From: Viscum album
Taxonomy: Eukaryota; Streptophyta; Magnoliopsida; Santalales; Viscaceae
DNA length: 64,000 bases
Direction of reading: 5' to 3'
Assembly (NCBI GenBank): GCA_963277665.1
Contig: OY728153.1
Location: forward strand, 267,752,250 to 267,816,249
The translations under genes and the position numbers were made by a program. Below, one piece after another: positions 11,668 through 24,420 of this stretch. Positions within the stretch are counted from its first letter, which is position 1. Every line of letters starts with the position of its first letter. The notes beneath the pieces are model-generated. The model saw only the letters and a program-made list of their open reading frames with translations, made no database searches and was not told where the DNA came from.

Positions 11668-13970
11668 TGGGTAATGTCCTAGCTTAGATTCCACTAGTCG
11701 GTTCCCTGATCTAGTTCACCACAATGAATTTGGTGTGCCTCCTCATACACTAATGACTTCCAACTAGAAGTGAGGGTCAATATCGATCATGGGGACACTA
11801 AAAACTCTTTATCAAATTATCACAACTTTTTAAGGAAAATAAACAACAACCACAAAAAATTATTATAACCAATAAAATACTAGAATCGCATGACGAAAAA
11901 ATGAGGAAAATATATATCTAAAAATAAATTGTAGATATGTAATGTAAAAAAGTGTCATGTGTCAATAAGAAATACCCAAAAAATATAAAGGTCCAAAAAA
12001 CTCCCAAGAGGGTCATGAATCCAATACTAGTTCGTTTATCGAAGTTCCATACCAACTAATCCATCCAACACATGGCCATTACCATAAACCAATCCTGTTC
12101 CCATGCAATCTATTCGATTATCAATTAGGCAGCCTGAGTAGGGTGTCAGTACATATCAGTAGTCCACCACAAATGGTATCTAAAATAATCTCATCAATAA
12201 ATGTGTATGTAGTTGTATAGGTTATAAAATAGAATAAATAATGTAAATTTTTTACATTTATTTATTTACACTTTATTTAACGGCATAACACCCCTAGTTT
12301 CACAATGACACCCAAACTCTCAACACCTTCTTCTTCCCATTCCTATGATTGAACTACTCTGAAGGGATATCATATATCTGAATTATATTATAATCATTCA
12401 TAATATGAATTTATATATGAATTCAATTATTACCATTGATCATCTCCATTCATATCTAAATGACATTGATACCATTAATAATCTCAATTCATATCTTAAT
12501 TCTATTGTTTCCGCTAAACATCTCAATTATTATTTGAAATACATTGATACCATTCATCATCTAATTTCAAATATAAATTTTCTTGTTATGATTCATCATC
12601 TCAATTCTCACTATGTTATTCTGATGCAGCAAACCAGATCTTGCACAATATTATCAACTATATTGCAATTTCTCAATATGATATTTGTCAAAATATCACA
12701 TATATAACAATATATGATATAACCCAATAATCAATTAAGTAATTCACAAAATTAGTTAATCTAATGTAAAAATTTCATATTCAAATAATTCAATTAATTA
12801 AATTAACCATTAATTAATCAAATATATCCTATCAATGAATTCCACCATTAATTAATCAGACCAATTCCATTAATTAATAAATCAATAAATCAATCAATTA
12901 ATGAATACAATTATGTGAACCCAATATCCCTACAACTAATTGAAGAGTTAGTTCTCCCAATTTAATAATCACAATATCATTAGAAATAATTAACTACTAA
13001 TTAATGTAAAATCAACAAACCCATTATCTTTATAATTTATTGAAAAATGAATTATCCCAATCAAAAAATAACAATATCCCCATAATTAATTCATTAATTA
13101 ATTATCCCAATTCAATAATCCATCCACTAATTAATTTAACAAATTATATAATTCCATTAAAGAAAATCAATTGATTATCACCAAATATAAATTCTACACT
13201 TACATATATTTTATTGGAATCAAGAATTTATGATTTGATAAATACAACACCTACCTTATGTTTGAGAATGGATGTTTTTCAACAGATATAACCAATATGA
13301 AGTAGAAAAACTGAACTCATGGCGATGAACATGATCTAGATGTGAAACCTATATCAGGTAAGAAAATAACTATTATCTAAAAACATTATATGTAGATCTA
13401 AATTCAACATCATATAAATATTCCTCTTATATCTTGAAATGAGACCAATAGCGAGAGATATAAATATAGGAATAAAGACCATACCTAATGTGGTGATGAT
13501 CTTCAATATTCAATTTTATTCACCAATAACGGAGATCGAGAGCCCAATGAATTTATATGAGAGCCTCCAGAAAACAAGATAAAATGAATTTATCTTAGTT
13601 AACGTCTATATAGGTGGGTTTCTTGGGATTTAGAAATTTTAAAAGAAATTAATAGGTAAATTAAAAACACGAGCACAGTTTGGTGGATAGGGATTCATGG
13701 TTTTCCAAACCACTGACCTATTATTGTGTGGGTGGGGGTGGTATGGTTTCTCCTAATATGGATGAATGTTTGTAAAACTGTGATCCAACAATGTGATTCC
13801 TCTAAATTGTGGTTCACAATGTTTGCTAAGATTGGTTACACATTTATGGAAAACACTTTTCCAACCATGAACATCCTTTATTCAATCCAAATTTCTAAAA
13901 TTTCACCCAAAATATCACCATGAAATAATCTATATATAATGTAATCAAAAATAGAAAAAATAGTTCCTAA
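11668..13970 (-). repeat. E2 3' LTR
   Basis: This matches 19256-21575 over its whole length. Shared blocks include ggttccctgatc..gttc (11700 against agttccctaatccagttc near 19286), the gtgcctcc stretch, the 39-base array, long AATTAATT-rich tracts (12770-13150 against 20340-20760), and ttcaccc..aaaat.cc.catga (13905 against 21495). A 65-codon plus-strand frame at 13726-13923 lies wholly inside the LTR and resembles no known protein. Confidence 0.8.
12376..12609. repeat. 39-bp tandem repeat array, 6 units (left LTR of E2)
   Basis: Six successive units begin atctgaa/atctaaa-type and end catcatctcaattcat-type, each 39 bases. Because 39 is divisible by three, the array creates a spurious 100-codon plus-strand frame (12405-12707) with a 13-residue repeat; this is not a gene. 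The array sits inside the LTR, and a partner array occurs in the other LTR. Confidence 0.85.
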
Positions 13971-13974
13971 AAAT

Positions 13975-15400
13975 ATAACTATGAAATCTCAAAAAAGTAT
14001 GGTATATTACAATCTTTTAACCCTATATGAGGTCATCCTCGATATGTACTCCAAAGAATCTAAATTATTTCTTGTAAAAAAGAATGGGATATTAATACCA
14101 CATATCAATTTATCCCTCCAATGTTTCTCCCACAGACACCCATGTTTCCACACTACACAAACTAATGACAAACATCCTCCACCAAACACTTTATCACTAT
14201 GATCTAACACACATATCGGATGCTCCTCATTGGATGCATCTCCATCATGCTGAATATCATCCATATCGATCACATGATATGGTTCAATGAGATTCCACTG
14301 ATGTAGTGACCTATAGGGAACATCATGCATTGAACCATATCATTGTGGAAGAGCCAATTGGTACCCCCTGAGTCAATTCTCTCAACTACCATCGACAATC
14401 CAATAAATATGGTATCCTGGTTTACCCACCATTGTATATTGTAGTGTCCCAATCTTGGAATCACTCAAAGGAATAATAAACCACACACTGTGAAATCTAG
14501 AGGTCGTCAATGTTTATTAGCCTATGAATTCTGTCTAATCTGATCCATATCCATACGCTTCTAAATTAGTTGTACCTACTCTAAAGTCTCTTATACGAGA
14601 CTCGATCCAAAAAACTCGGACTCACCTTCCTCTATCCATCATAATGGTGACTTCAATTGGCTACCATAATGATCCTTGTATATATCCATGTGAACAGTTT
14701 GATGTTATGTATTGTTATATGATAAATCCACATGTTTCAGTGGGTTCTCCCAAGAACCACTGATGTCTATAACACATGCTCATAGAATATCATCATGAAC
14801 CTGTGTTGTAAGATTTTACTACCAATAAGCATGTGGGTGGAAATATCTACTCAAAAAAAGGTGTGGTACATGAACATTATACAAGCCTCGCTAGAGGTGT
14901 AAAGTAAAACATGAGTCACTGTCAGAAACTATAGTCTGTGGAACCCTATTCAGATGGGCTATCTCTTTAAAATATATATCTCCAAATTGATACACTAATA
15001 AAGGATCCAATATATGTACTAAATGGACTAACTTTTCCTAACGGTCTATAATAAACCAAATAGCCTCAATATTTTGAGGGATCCTCGAGAGGCCCCTAAA
15101 AACATCATAATAACACCATCCCGCATCCATTTTCTAATAGTAAATGGATTCAATAAACCAAAAGTTCATTTATGATCAACATTCATATGTTGGAAAGTGT
15201 ATCATCGTGTCACAAACACTTCTATATCCTTTCACTTGCCTGAGCACCCACACCTAGATGTACCCCCCAGTTGGAGGCATAAAATTACTTTATCAAATCT
15301 TCCTAAAAACCTGAAAGAACAACAACTTGATTCCTTCCATAGATGATCTCATCCTAATTTATAGTCCAATCAAAAAGTGACTCTGTCTTCAATACATTCC
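13975..15400 (-). pseudogene. E2 integrase remnant with C-terminal domain
   Basis: On the minus strand the core (about 15110 to 14890) reads in one frame NIEAIWFIIDR, a stop, then EKLVHLV, FGDIYFKEIAHLNRVPQ, and IVSDSDSCFTLH. The family pattern is IWVIVDRLTK.AHF...LAELYIKEIVRLHGVP.SIVSDRD..FTS. The C-terminal frame 14007-14330 contains EPYHVIDMDDIQHDG, EEHPICVLDHSDKVF and LSLVCVVWKHG, matching EERPICIIDH.DKVLR...LVRVQWKHG. Just before the core, the expected MDF motif has become MMFL, losing the first catalytic aspartate. Only scattered stops break long readable stretches. Confidence 0.9.
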
Positions 15401-15699
15401 CTCAGGGTCAAAGATTATGGATCCTCATAATGCATATCCCTGATCAATTAAAAAATTAAAGACTCCAATATAACAAATTCTAGAGTCATATTCCTATATT
15501 TCTTTTAAACCAGAACATGCATATCAGAAACTAGAGTCATCATCTCCAACTCATCACTAAACTATTCAATAGATTGAGTATGAGTTTTCTAGATTAATTA
15601 ATAAGCATTTATGTTTCCATTTCTAGGGGAATTTTGTAGATTAAATTAAAATTATTTTATATACTCAACCCATCTCTACTGCCAAAAACTCAAATCTCA

Positions 15700-15990
15700 T
15701 TGGGAAAGGAATTACATTAAGCTATTTAAATTTTTATACAACATACCGTTTTCCCAATAAGTAATGTTTCAAACACTACAAGGTATAAACCAGTAGTACT
15801 AAATCGAGATCATGTGTGTAGTAGTTTTACTCATTTGGCCCCAACTTATGATATCAATACTCTATAACTCGATCTCAATTAATAAAAACTAATTTGAGTC
15901 TAATCCCTAAATCATAAAAAAAACACCATGTAATTCTCACCTGGGTCAGGTAGGATCATGATTGGTGTGGTAGTCTAATAGTTATTCAGA
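15700..15990 (-). pseudogene. E2 RNase H remnant
   Basis: Reading from about 15960 down to 15720 gives VFFYDLGIRLKLV, a DRVIEYWYHKLGPNE segment, NYYTHDLDLVLLVYTL and KHYLLGKRYVV. The gypsy pattern is VYCDASRxGLGCVLMQxGRVIAYGSRQLKxHEKNYPTHDLELAAVVFALKxWRHYLYGEK. Spacing is nearly perfect with few frame changes. The catalytic aspartate of YCDAS is kept as YDLG. It lies between RT and integrase as in all gypsy elements. Confidence 0.88.
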
Positions 15991-16049
15991 TCCTAAAAAT
16001 TATTCTAACACGAAACAAAAAATTCAAAATTTTTACTCTTATTGGTCAA

Positions 16050-16900
16050 TACATGAATGTAGTAATATAAAATATGAAAACTCTTGAAACACCCTCTAAT
16101 AATATCATCACATCCCCACAAAGCTATGTCTATCGAAAACAATCATGAGATTCACACATGAGTCAAATGTCTCAACTGTCATTGGGTCCACTAAAACACC
16201 TTACATGGTTGTTATGTGATCCATGATTTTTACCAAATTAATTCATATCTGACACTTAGATAGCATGTCTTATATTCAATTCTCACTTTTTGTTCTCCAT
16301 ATGATGTCATGATGTTTGGAATGAATTTCATGTTCCTTAGAGTACACCAATATTTCATCCAAAAAAACATAAAAAATTATTTAGGTGTGTATGGAACATT
16401 ATTTTCTTCAAAGCCATAATATCTACTAGTTCATTCGTCAACCAAGTCTACATTACAAAGAACCCATATAGGTCGTACCTTCTTGGAAAAGAATGCTTTA
16501 GTATATCAGAAGGTATAACTCTCAACTGATGATATCGTAATCATAAAGTAGATCATGGTGAAAACACAATATCCCATCATATGGTTAAAAATATCATAGA
16601 TACATAGAATAGGATATTAGATCTTCATAGTCTGCTGGTTCTTCTTTTGGCAGTCAAAACCTAAGCATAGTGTAATATCCACCTTCTAAGAAAAAAATGT
16701 GGAACCCCAAAGTGACATACTCGAATGGATAAATCCATTATCCTCCAACTCTTCCTACTAAGTGTTTAGCTCTTGAATAATTATCAGTTCTATTCTGTGG
16801 GGTGGATTAGAAACTAGATCATTCAGTAGGATTAGATAAAATGCAAACTCTACATTTTTTTTTGAGGTGGTAGTCCTAATAAGTCATTAGAAAAAACATC
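16050..16900 (-). pseudogene. E2 reverse transcriptase remnant
   Basis: On the minus strand, a run starting near 16450 reads GFFVM, a stop, then TWLTNELVDIMALKKIM and FHTHLNNF. This corresponds to [28 protein letters not shown].F. The catalytic motif follows as FLDEILVYSKEHEIHS (about 16365 to 16320), normally FIDDILVYSKxxEEH, so the second aspartate is E. Then come YAKL-like LSKCQI and VDPMTVETF (family VDPxKVEAV), leading into RNase H. The N-terminal part (16500-16900) is less readable. It is inactive because of stops and the altered YxDD. Confidence 0.88.
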
Positions 16901-17229
16901 GTGATACCTCCCAATGATGGGTGGATGGACATCCATATTTACACCCCTGTTAGCCACCAAAAAACTCGAAACATGGTTGTTGAGCTTCAACACATGCTAG
17001 TAAATTGACCCTCCACATATCACCTTGATGTCCCACTATCCATGCTGAATATACATATCACTCTTAGGAGGTGTAAAAATCTCTTTCCTATATTAAAAAT
17101 CATTGTAGGATCAGTAGGACACCATCTAGTCCATTCCAACAATTAGGTCACAACCTATCATGTGATAAATGTAAATATCCCAACTAAAATGATACTCCCT
17201 GACTTCAAGATATCACCCCTTGAATAAAT

Positions 17230-17430
17230 AGATGTCTCATGACTACAATCGAAGAGGTGTGCCTATCATCAACAACTCGCTCACAAACACCACTATTAGG
17301 ATAAAACCATTCAAAAAAATTATAAAAATGAATGAATTAGAGAAAATCAATTCAAATAACTTAGTATATAATGGTGAATATATTATAATAGTACCTATAA
17401 TCCTCGATGTTCCATCCTTAGAATCCACTA
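17230..17430 (-). pseudogene. E2 aspartic protease remnant
   Basis: The 61-codon minus frame 17243-17428 reads IIGTIIIYSPLYTKLFEL, then SNSFIFIIFLNGFIL and SELLMIGTPLR. It fits the protease pattern VxGTIxIYxxxxxVLFDSGASHSFIS..F....SEPLVxGTPLG. The active site DSGASHSFI is reduced to xxFSNSFI, so the catalytic aspartate is gone. It lies between gag and RT, as expected. Confidence 0.75.
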
Positions 17431-17499
17431 ATGTAGGATGAAATACCTGAAACCATCCTTCCCCTCGTCCCTATGATGCAATGTGAGTCTGTAGAGCCT

Positions 17500-18800
17500 C
17501 TCCAATCTATTGATACAGTAATTATTTCCTAGAAGAACCATGTACACTTCCTCTACCTCCACATCTAATAGATATATATGTACCAAACTAATATGGTGAA
17601 GCATATACCCTTCCCATACCCTAGTTATGTCTAGCTACTCCATCATTTCTCATCAGTCATGGGTTCCTGAAAAACATTTATAGATGTATCATCCAACAAA
17701 AAGATCCGGAATCTACCGGTGGTTAAGGAAAATGCCTCAAAGAGTGGAATTTCCTTCCAAACTGGTGGAAAAGAACTCAGGTAGGATCCTGAGTATCTAA
17801 TACTTCCCCCAAAGCCACTCATCTTGTGATACCCATAGATAACATTCTGGTAGTGATGCTTACTTCTCACAAAATTTGTTCTTACTGATAATCCATCAGT
17901 AACCATCGATCATACACTAATACCCCATTGACATTCCATTAGGCTATGATATCCTAATCCACCAACTTAGTACACTTCATTAAAATATATTGTTTAAATT
18001 TGGTCATAATCTTAAAAATATGTTTGTCCAAGAAATTCTTCACCGAAGCAATCTCATCCCATTCTAGAACTAGATAAAAGTGCTAGAAATCTATAATGTG
18101 TCATAAATAGTCCATCACATATATACTTCTCTACAAAATGTGCTTGAACTCAGCATTTATACAATTTATCATCATCAGTGAAAAAAAGATATCTTGTATC
18201 TTATCCAAAATGTCCTTCCACAATATACCATCAGCCTATCATGTCCAGGCCTAAATGTTTCATGAGTGATTTACTATTCCTTATAAAATTTAAACAGCCA
18301 AATTCACCCACTTTTTAGTATGAATCTCTCAATTGAAAATTATATTCTAGATCGATTCAATAGAGAACTCTTTTAATTTAGTTCCAAACTCATTTGTAAA
18401 TTTCAGAGGGTGTTATATCTAAAACTCCCTCATCATGTTGAAAATACTTTTCAAAACCTATTATGGGTCTCCCTCCATGAACTTTATGATGTGAAAAAAG
18501 TTGTCATAGAACATACAAAATATTTCTTCACCCAGAACGATCATCGCCTTTGGTTTCACTACTAATGGAGATCATATAGACATTCCATAATCTCATCATA
18601 TCGAAAACTATCATCATGGAGGAATATCTATACAATTCAAAAAACACATCTAAAGACACACAATATATCATTAAAAAATTATACAAAATAGACTCACCAA
18701 AATTCATAACATTTCATTTCCTCAAACCCTTCAACATAGCCATAACCAAGTTGTTATCACTAGCCTTAACCATTTTAAACCTCGGTTAATGTTGACAAGG
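17500..18800 (-). pseudogene. E2 gag remnant
   Basis: At about 18090 down to 17960 the minus strand reads EWDEIASVKNFLDKHIF, IMTKFKQYILMKC and TKLVDxDIIA. This follows the capsid pattern TWxEFxxxFxxKFFP...KxxEFxxLKQGxMTVxEYxxxF. A glycine/arginine segment RCGGRGSVHGSS (about 17545) fits the region before protease. The 87-codon minus frame at 17643-17906 lies between these and is probably the Gag tail, though I do not recognise its sequence. Upstream, to about 18800, the N-terminal gag is unreadable. Confidence 0.6.
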
Positions 18801-19233
18801 GAAAATTCATTCTTGTAATAATGTATCATTAGACACCCATTTATTCAAGTATTTAGTCATATTAGAATAATAAAATTCATATTAAGAATATTTTAATTTT
18901 AGTTACAGAAGAAAGGAAAAACATATCTTGTGTAACAAGTTACCCAATTTTTTTCCCATTCATTCATAAAATGAAACATGCTAGAAGATAATATAGTCTT
19001 CCATGAATGAGGCATGTATACACAACTATTTTGAAATACTGTTCCTTGATTTAAATTCCAGATTATATTAGAACTATAGTCACATCACACTACAGGTTCA
19101 TTACCCAAGGTGAAATAACATCCAATAGAAAAAACACACATAAATAACAGAAATCCCACCCTAGCTAATGGTGTTTCCCCCCATGCACGAGTTAGCTACT
19201 ACCATAAACGAGCTCATACCAAGGCTGATATCC
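18801..19233 (-). other. E2 leader between primer binding site and gag
   Basis: Untranslated-looking AT-rich sequence between the 5' LTR edge of E2 and its gag. No separate motif was recognised. Confidence 0.35.
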
Positions 19234-19253
19234 TCCTAGTATCTTATAAACCA
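19234..19253 (-). other. Weak primer binding site of E2
   Basis: On the minus strand tggtttataaga follows the LTR end and agrees at about 7 of 12 positions with tggtatcagagc. The position supports the call, the sequence only weakly. Confidence 0.3.
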
Positions 19254-19255
19254 TT

Positions 19256-21575
19256 TGGTTTTATCCTTACCTAGGTGCCACACACCAGTTCCCTAATCCA
19301 GTTCTCCACATGACCTTCGACGTGCCTCCCCGTATGCAACAGGCTTTCGATTAGAAGTGATTGTCATTATCATTCATGTGGAGACTATACCATCTTTGTA
19401 AAAGTATAACAACAAAAAAAATAAATTAAAAAAATCCAAAAAATACCATCATAACCAAAATAATTCTAGAATCAAACAATGACCAGAATAGGAAATAGAA
19501 TATGAAAAACAAATTGTAGATATGTCATTCTAATACCTTGAAAGTGTCGATATGAAAAAACCTAACCGAATAAAGATACTAATAACTTATAAGTGGCTTA
19601 GGAATCTATGTCTGGATCACTCATCCAAGCTCTAAACCAACTCAAAAATCCAATAAGGGGACCTTCTCCTTAACCTATCAATAAACCATGATATCGATGC
19701 AAGAACCGATTATGAATCCCCGTTAGGGTTTGAGTAGATCTTAGTATGAAAACTTCAATAGTTCCTAAAAAAATATCATGTAAATAGTTTTATGTATTTT
19801 TTTGAAGAATCTGTTATAGGAAATAATGTAAAAAGTTTACATTTATTCAATTAACCTTTATTTACCCACACATAATCCTTGGGATTCTGAGGACACTTGA
19901 CCTCTCAATACATACATCGGCCAACGAATGAGTCTGAACTACCCCCAAGGGATATCATATATCTGAATTCCCTTATAACCTGTCATCATCTAAAATTATA
20001 TCTAAATACCATTGTAACCATTCATCATCTCAAATTATATCTGATTTCCATTTTTACCTTTCACTATCACAATTAATATCAGATTGATATTGTGACCATT
20101 CATCATCTAAAATCATATCTAAATTCCATTGTTACCGTTCATCATCTCAATTCATAACTAAATTCCATTATTCCCACTCATCATCTCAATTCATATCTGA
20201 ATTCAATCATTACCATTGATCATATAAATTCTCACTGTTGGAATTTTATTTAACAGACCATGTCCCAAAAATGATTTATCACGTATATCAAAATAGCACA
20301 TATGTCACAATATAACATGTATGACAACAACCCATTAACAGATTCAACCAATTAATTAATCCAATACAACAATTTAATATTCACATCATTCCACTATTTA
20401 ATTTAATAATTAATTAATTATATCTATCATATTAATTAATTCATCTGTTAACTGGTATAGTCAATTCCCTTAGTTAAATCAATAACCAATTAATCCAATT
20501 AAACAAACAAAATAAATTTACAATTAACTCAACAGTTAATTTTCCCAATTCAACTATATCAATATCCCCACATTTAATTCAACAATTAATTATCTGAGAT
20601 AATCAATCCTAATATTACACTAATTAATTCATCAATTAATTATCCCACTTCAACAATCCTAATATCCCTAGAACTATTTAAAAATATAATTATCCCAATT
20701 CAAAAATACATAAAACAATTAATTTTCGATATAATATAATTTAATTGATGAAACCCAATTTATAATCATCCAATATAAATTCTAAAATTTCATACATGTA
20801 ACTGAAATCACGTATTTGGGATTTGAATAATAGGCCACCTACCTCATGATTAATGATGAACAATAACTAATAGATATACCTACCAAGTTTTATGTGAAAA
20901 AACCACAATAATTATAAAGAACAAGATTTAGATCTGAATCCAATATCCAATAACAAACAAATAAAGATCTGACAATAATAGATCTAGATCTAGTATCAAT
21001 AGGGAATAAGAGACCACCTTTTTTATATAAAGGCATCTCGAGGGAGACAAATCTAAATTGGAAGAATGAACATACCTTGAGAGGTTATTATCATTAAATC
21101 ACCCTTTGATTCACTAAGAATAGAGATCACCAAACATAACAATTTAGATGGAATCCCTTATAAATGATTTAAAATGACTTTATTCAAGTTAGGTACAATT
21201 TGAATGAGTTTTAGGTGTTCGTTCAATTTTAAATAAAATTTTTGTGTTAATTAAAAACTCATGGATTGTCATTTTGGGAATGTGAATTGGGGATTCCAAG
21301 AAATTCTCCATAAAAATGAGCCTCTTCATGGTGGGGGGTGTGGTTCACAATTTATTCTAATATAGAGAATGGCTTGGAAATCTATGTAGTAGCATTGTGA
21401 ATAACCTCTTTTTGGGTTTTCATGGTTTTCTATGATGTGGCACACAATTAGGGAAAGCTGTATGGGAATAATGAAATTCCCTTAATCCTTCACAATTTCA
21501 TAAATTCACCCCAAAAAATCCCCATGATAAACCCCCAAAAAAATTACACAGAAGAATAAAAAATGGTATCTAAAT
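19256..21575 (-). repeat. E2 5' LTR
   Basis: This is the partner of 11668-13970 (shared blocks given there). On the minus strand it would hold the promoter. A ttatataaagg stretch at about 21025, TATA-like on both strands, is the best candidate but is not clearly conserved in the other LTR. It carries seven units of the 39-base repeat. The right edge passes directly into E3 reverse transcriptase sequence. Confidence 0.8.
19961..20233. repeat. 39-bp tandem repeat array, 7 units (right LTR of E2)
   Basis: Seven units of exactly 39 bases run from 19961 to 20233; a typical unit runs atctaaattccattgttacc followed by gttcatcatctcaattcat. The partner array in the other LTR has six units, so repeat number changed after insertion or one unit decayed. 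It lies upstream of the poorly conserved AATTAATT tracts. Confidence 0.88.
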
Positions 21576-24402
21576 GCATGCCTGATAAATCCATAGAAAT
21601 TTTCCAGACATTTCATTATGTAAAGTACGTAATTTCCAAATACACTAGAATTATAGATCTTATAGTTATTATTATGTGTAATATTATGTAAAAAATCATT
21701 AATTCCTGAGTACTAATGGTATGGATTTTCATATTCACTCTTTTACATACTCTTTTTGTATATTAGAATATTATCTATTATGACAACAAAAATATTACCA
21801 AGGTTTTTCAAAATACTATATTCAATAAATCTAAGAAGATACTAGTAAAATTTGTAAAACAAAATAGAATATCTATTAATTTATATCGTTCATAGCTAAT
21901 ATAGAAGTGTGTATCTTGTATATTATCTATTTTTAACATCAACATATAGTACACATATTGAAGATAAATTTTTAAAAATTATTTATCTCATCATAATTTA
22001 TCAATAAATTCATCAATACATTATACATGATACGTGTTATTGAATGTGACAATGTTATGGTCTGATAATAAATGAAATGATTCATAGACCACCTTTATTC
22101 TTTTGAAATAGATTATATTCAACCAATAAATACAAAGTAGAGATTATAAACCCATTATCAAGATTCTCATGTTGTTTCCTCTTCAATTCTTTCAGCTCAA
22201 TTGGGGCCATTCTATACGGTGTATTTGAAATAGATGTAGCACCAGGTATGAGTTCTATTATGAAATCTAATTAATTACCTAGACAAATACTATGAAATTT
22301 CTCTAGGAGTACATCAATAAACTTTTAATAAATAGTCCTGTATAAAATTTTGAATTTCTCCCCAATGATCTGATACAAATAACCTTCGGGAATAAGAGAT
22401 AAAACCCATAATCTAGAAGTTGATTACATTAGATGTTTATACTCATCCACAAAATCATTAATGGGAATGGTTTAATTCAGAATAAGAAATTTAACGTCAC
22501 TTGAATGACAATTAAAATTCGTTCCATAAAACCAACAATCCTTTACTATAATCATATAAAATTAAACTGAGGGGATAATCATAATACTTTATGGAATCAA
22601 TTCCCAAAACATCAATTAGAGTGGAACTATAGATTTGTAATGTGACCAGTGCACTATTATGAGTTTTCATAGAAAACCCAAAATCTATTTATTTATATTG
22701 TAATTCAATACCCTTTTCAAATCCCTCTGATATAAAAGGTTGGGTATATCAAAATTCAAATAAACCAATACCTATTCTTGACACAATGATATGTGTACCT
22801 TCCATGACACCATTCTCATAAGGCACTTTGGTATTTGTGATTTCCAATGATTAACCATTTTACTTGGGATTAGGAGGCTATTGTTACTAATCAGAAAATA
22901 CATAAGGATTTTTCTACTACATGGCATAATTTCCATAATCCATCAATATTAAGAATTGGATTATGGGTGGTTCGTTAGTTGGAATCATCTTATACTACAT
23001 TGAATTAACTATACCATTAATAATATTTGAACATTTATTTGTTAATGACACAGATTTCCACATCTAAAGCACCTCCCAGATCCATTCATTAAAATCCCCT
23101 GCCGCGTCATCACACATTCCTAGCATGAAGATGACTGAAATTTCATTACACCATGTGATTTATTTTACTTTTCAACAGACTTGATCACCCATTTCTTATC
23201 AAATACATGATAATTGTGGGAATATCAAATTTCCATTCCTATAATGACTGACAATGAATACTATATTCATAGAGAATAATTTTTCTTATATCGAATTACC
23301 TTTTCAAACTTGGTTTTATTCCAATAAACAATAGACCAATTTTTCTTTCTGCACTAAGGATTTAACTAGAAGTATACCTTTAAATACTTATAAAACTTAC
23401 TAAATTAGTATAGATAGATTCATCTCCATTCTTATTAATCTAAACCATTTATTTATCCAAATATGTTTATAGAATATGAGGTATGCAATTATTGAAAAAT
23501 ATTATTCATAACTCAACCCATTTTGTGGAGTAAATTTATTCCCATTAGTCATATTCATAACAATGTCCCACCATTGATGCCCTTAACCTTATAAATTAAA
23601 AACAAGTAGGATAACCCTTTAATGTCTTGAGAACTAGGTAATATAAAATATAATTTCATTTCTTTTATTATTGTATTAGACACTAGATGATCAAAATTTC
23701 CAATGAAAGAATGTGATGGTTGTCTTATGTAGGATTCAATAGAAGTTAGTCTCCCCATTTATCTTTTTGAATATCATCATTGTTCATAGATTGAGATTGT
23801 TGTATGATCATAAAAACCATGATCTACATCCATGATCCCATATAATTTTATTTCTTAGATGAAAAATCACTTCATTTTCCATTATGTTCAACATTAACAT
23901 GCTCATTCCAGTTCCACCAATTGAATGAACATATAATTTATTATGTGTGTACTACTAATAATTTTGGAAAACCAGGAAATCAAAAAAAATTATTTATAGT
24001 ATTTATAAATCATGTTCTATTATTTTTAATCTATGTCATATTAGGTTTCTCTATGTGATTTCAAAATCATAATCTAATTAGATCCTTCATAATTTTTTAT
24101 AAACACAATTTTTTTTAAAAAGAACATATCCCCCATGAGTGTCAAACCATGTGTATAGAAAGGCCAATTTTTATTTAGATTCTTATGATCATTTCTATCT
24201 TTATGTAACCTTTTAAGAGTAAATTCCCCTAGGTACCTCTATGCAAGAGCCATATCCTGTTGTAATATGAAGATAGGGATGTATTTCTAGGAAAACTACA
24301 CAATCTCCTTATTATAAAAACTAAAAGATGTTGTCCTATACTTATATTTACCCATAGGGGTTTTAGAAAAACATTCTTATACTAATATAAAAATTTGAAT
24401 AA
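21576..24402 (-). pseudogene. E3 gag, protease and first part of reverse transcriptase (degraded)
   Basis: On the minus strand, protease is at about 22830 to 22560: VEGTHIIVSRIGIGLFEF, then QPFISEGFEKGIELQ, matching VEGT......ALFDTGSTHSFIS..F, with the active D changed to E. Reverse transcriptase starts near 22290 with a clean stretch, DFIIELIPGATSISN followed by TPYRMAPIELKELK (family IDLVPGAxPISKAPYRMAPAELKELK). ENLDNGFIISTL and a decayed YEFLVMPFG segment then end near 21576 at RHAF (normally NRVF). The next expected residues, YLD..FIDDIL, are found at 2612. Gag should occupy 22900-24300 but I cannot read it. Confidence 0.8.
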
Positions 24403-24420
24403 ACCATTGTTCTGATACCA
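24403..24420 (-). other. Primer binding site of E3 (initiator Met tRNA type)
   Basis: The minus strand reads tggtatcagaacaatgg, almost the standard plant Met-tRNA primer site tggtatcagagcaatgg. It borders the inner end of the LTR at 24421-28416 and proves that this LTR served as a 5' LTR for sequence to its left. Confidence 0.85.

Larger units (their letters stand above)
11668..21575 (-). mobile_element. E2: degraded Ty3/gypsy LTR retrotransposon, minus strand
   Basis: The LTRs are at 11668-13970 (3') and 19256-21575 (5'). Between them, on the minus strand, lie gag (about 18750 to 17900), protease, reverse transcriptase, RNase H and integrase (ending near 13975). The element lies against E1 on the left and, with it, interrupts E3. 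Its coding remnants are easier to read than those of E3, so it is probably younger than its host. Both LTRs contain arrays of a 39-base repeat. Gypsy membership is certain from gene order; a chromovirus (Tekay-like) lineage is an inference from the integrase tail. Confidence 0.87.

Noticed and set aside
12405..12707. 100-codon plus-strand open frame
   Set aside because: It is the translation of a 39-base tandem repeat inside the E2 LTR, with a 13-residue periodicity and no protein resemblance.
17643..17906. 87-codon minus-strand frame as a separate gene
   Set aside because: It sits within E2 between capsid and protease, so it is best explained as the Gag tail rather than an independent gene.
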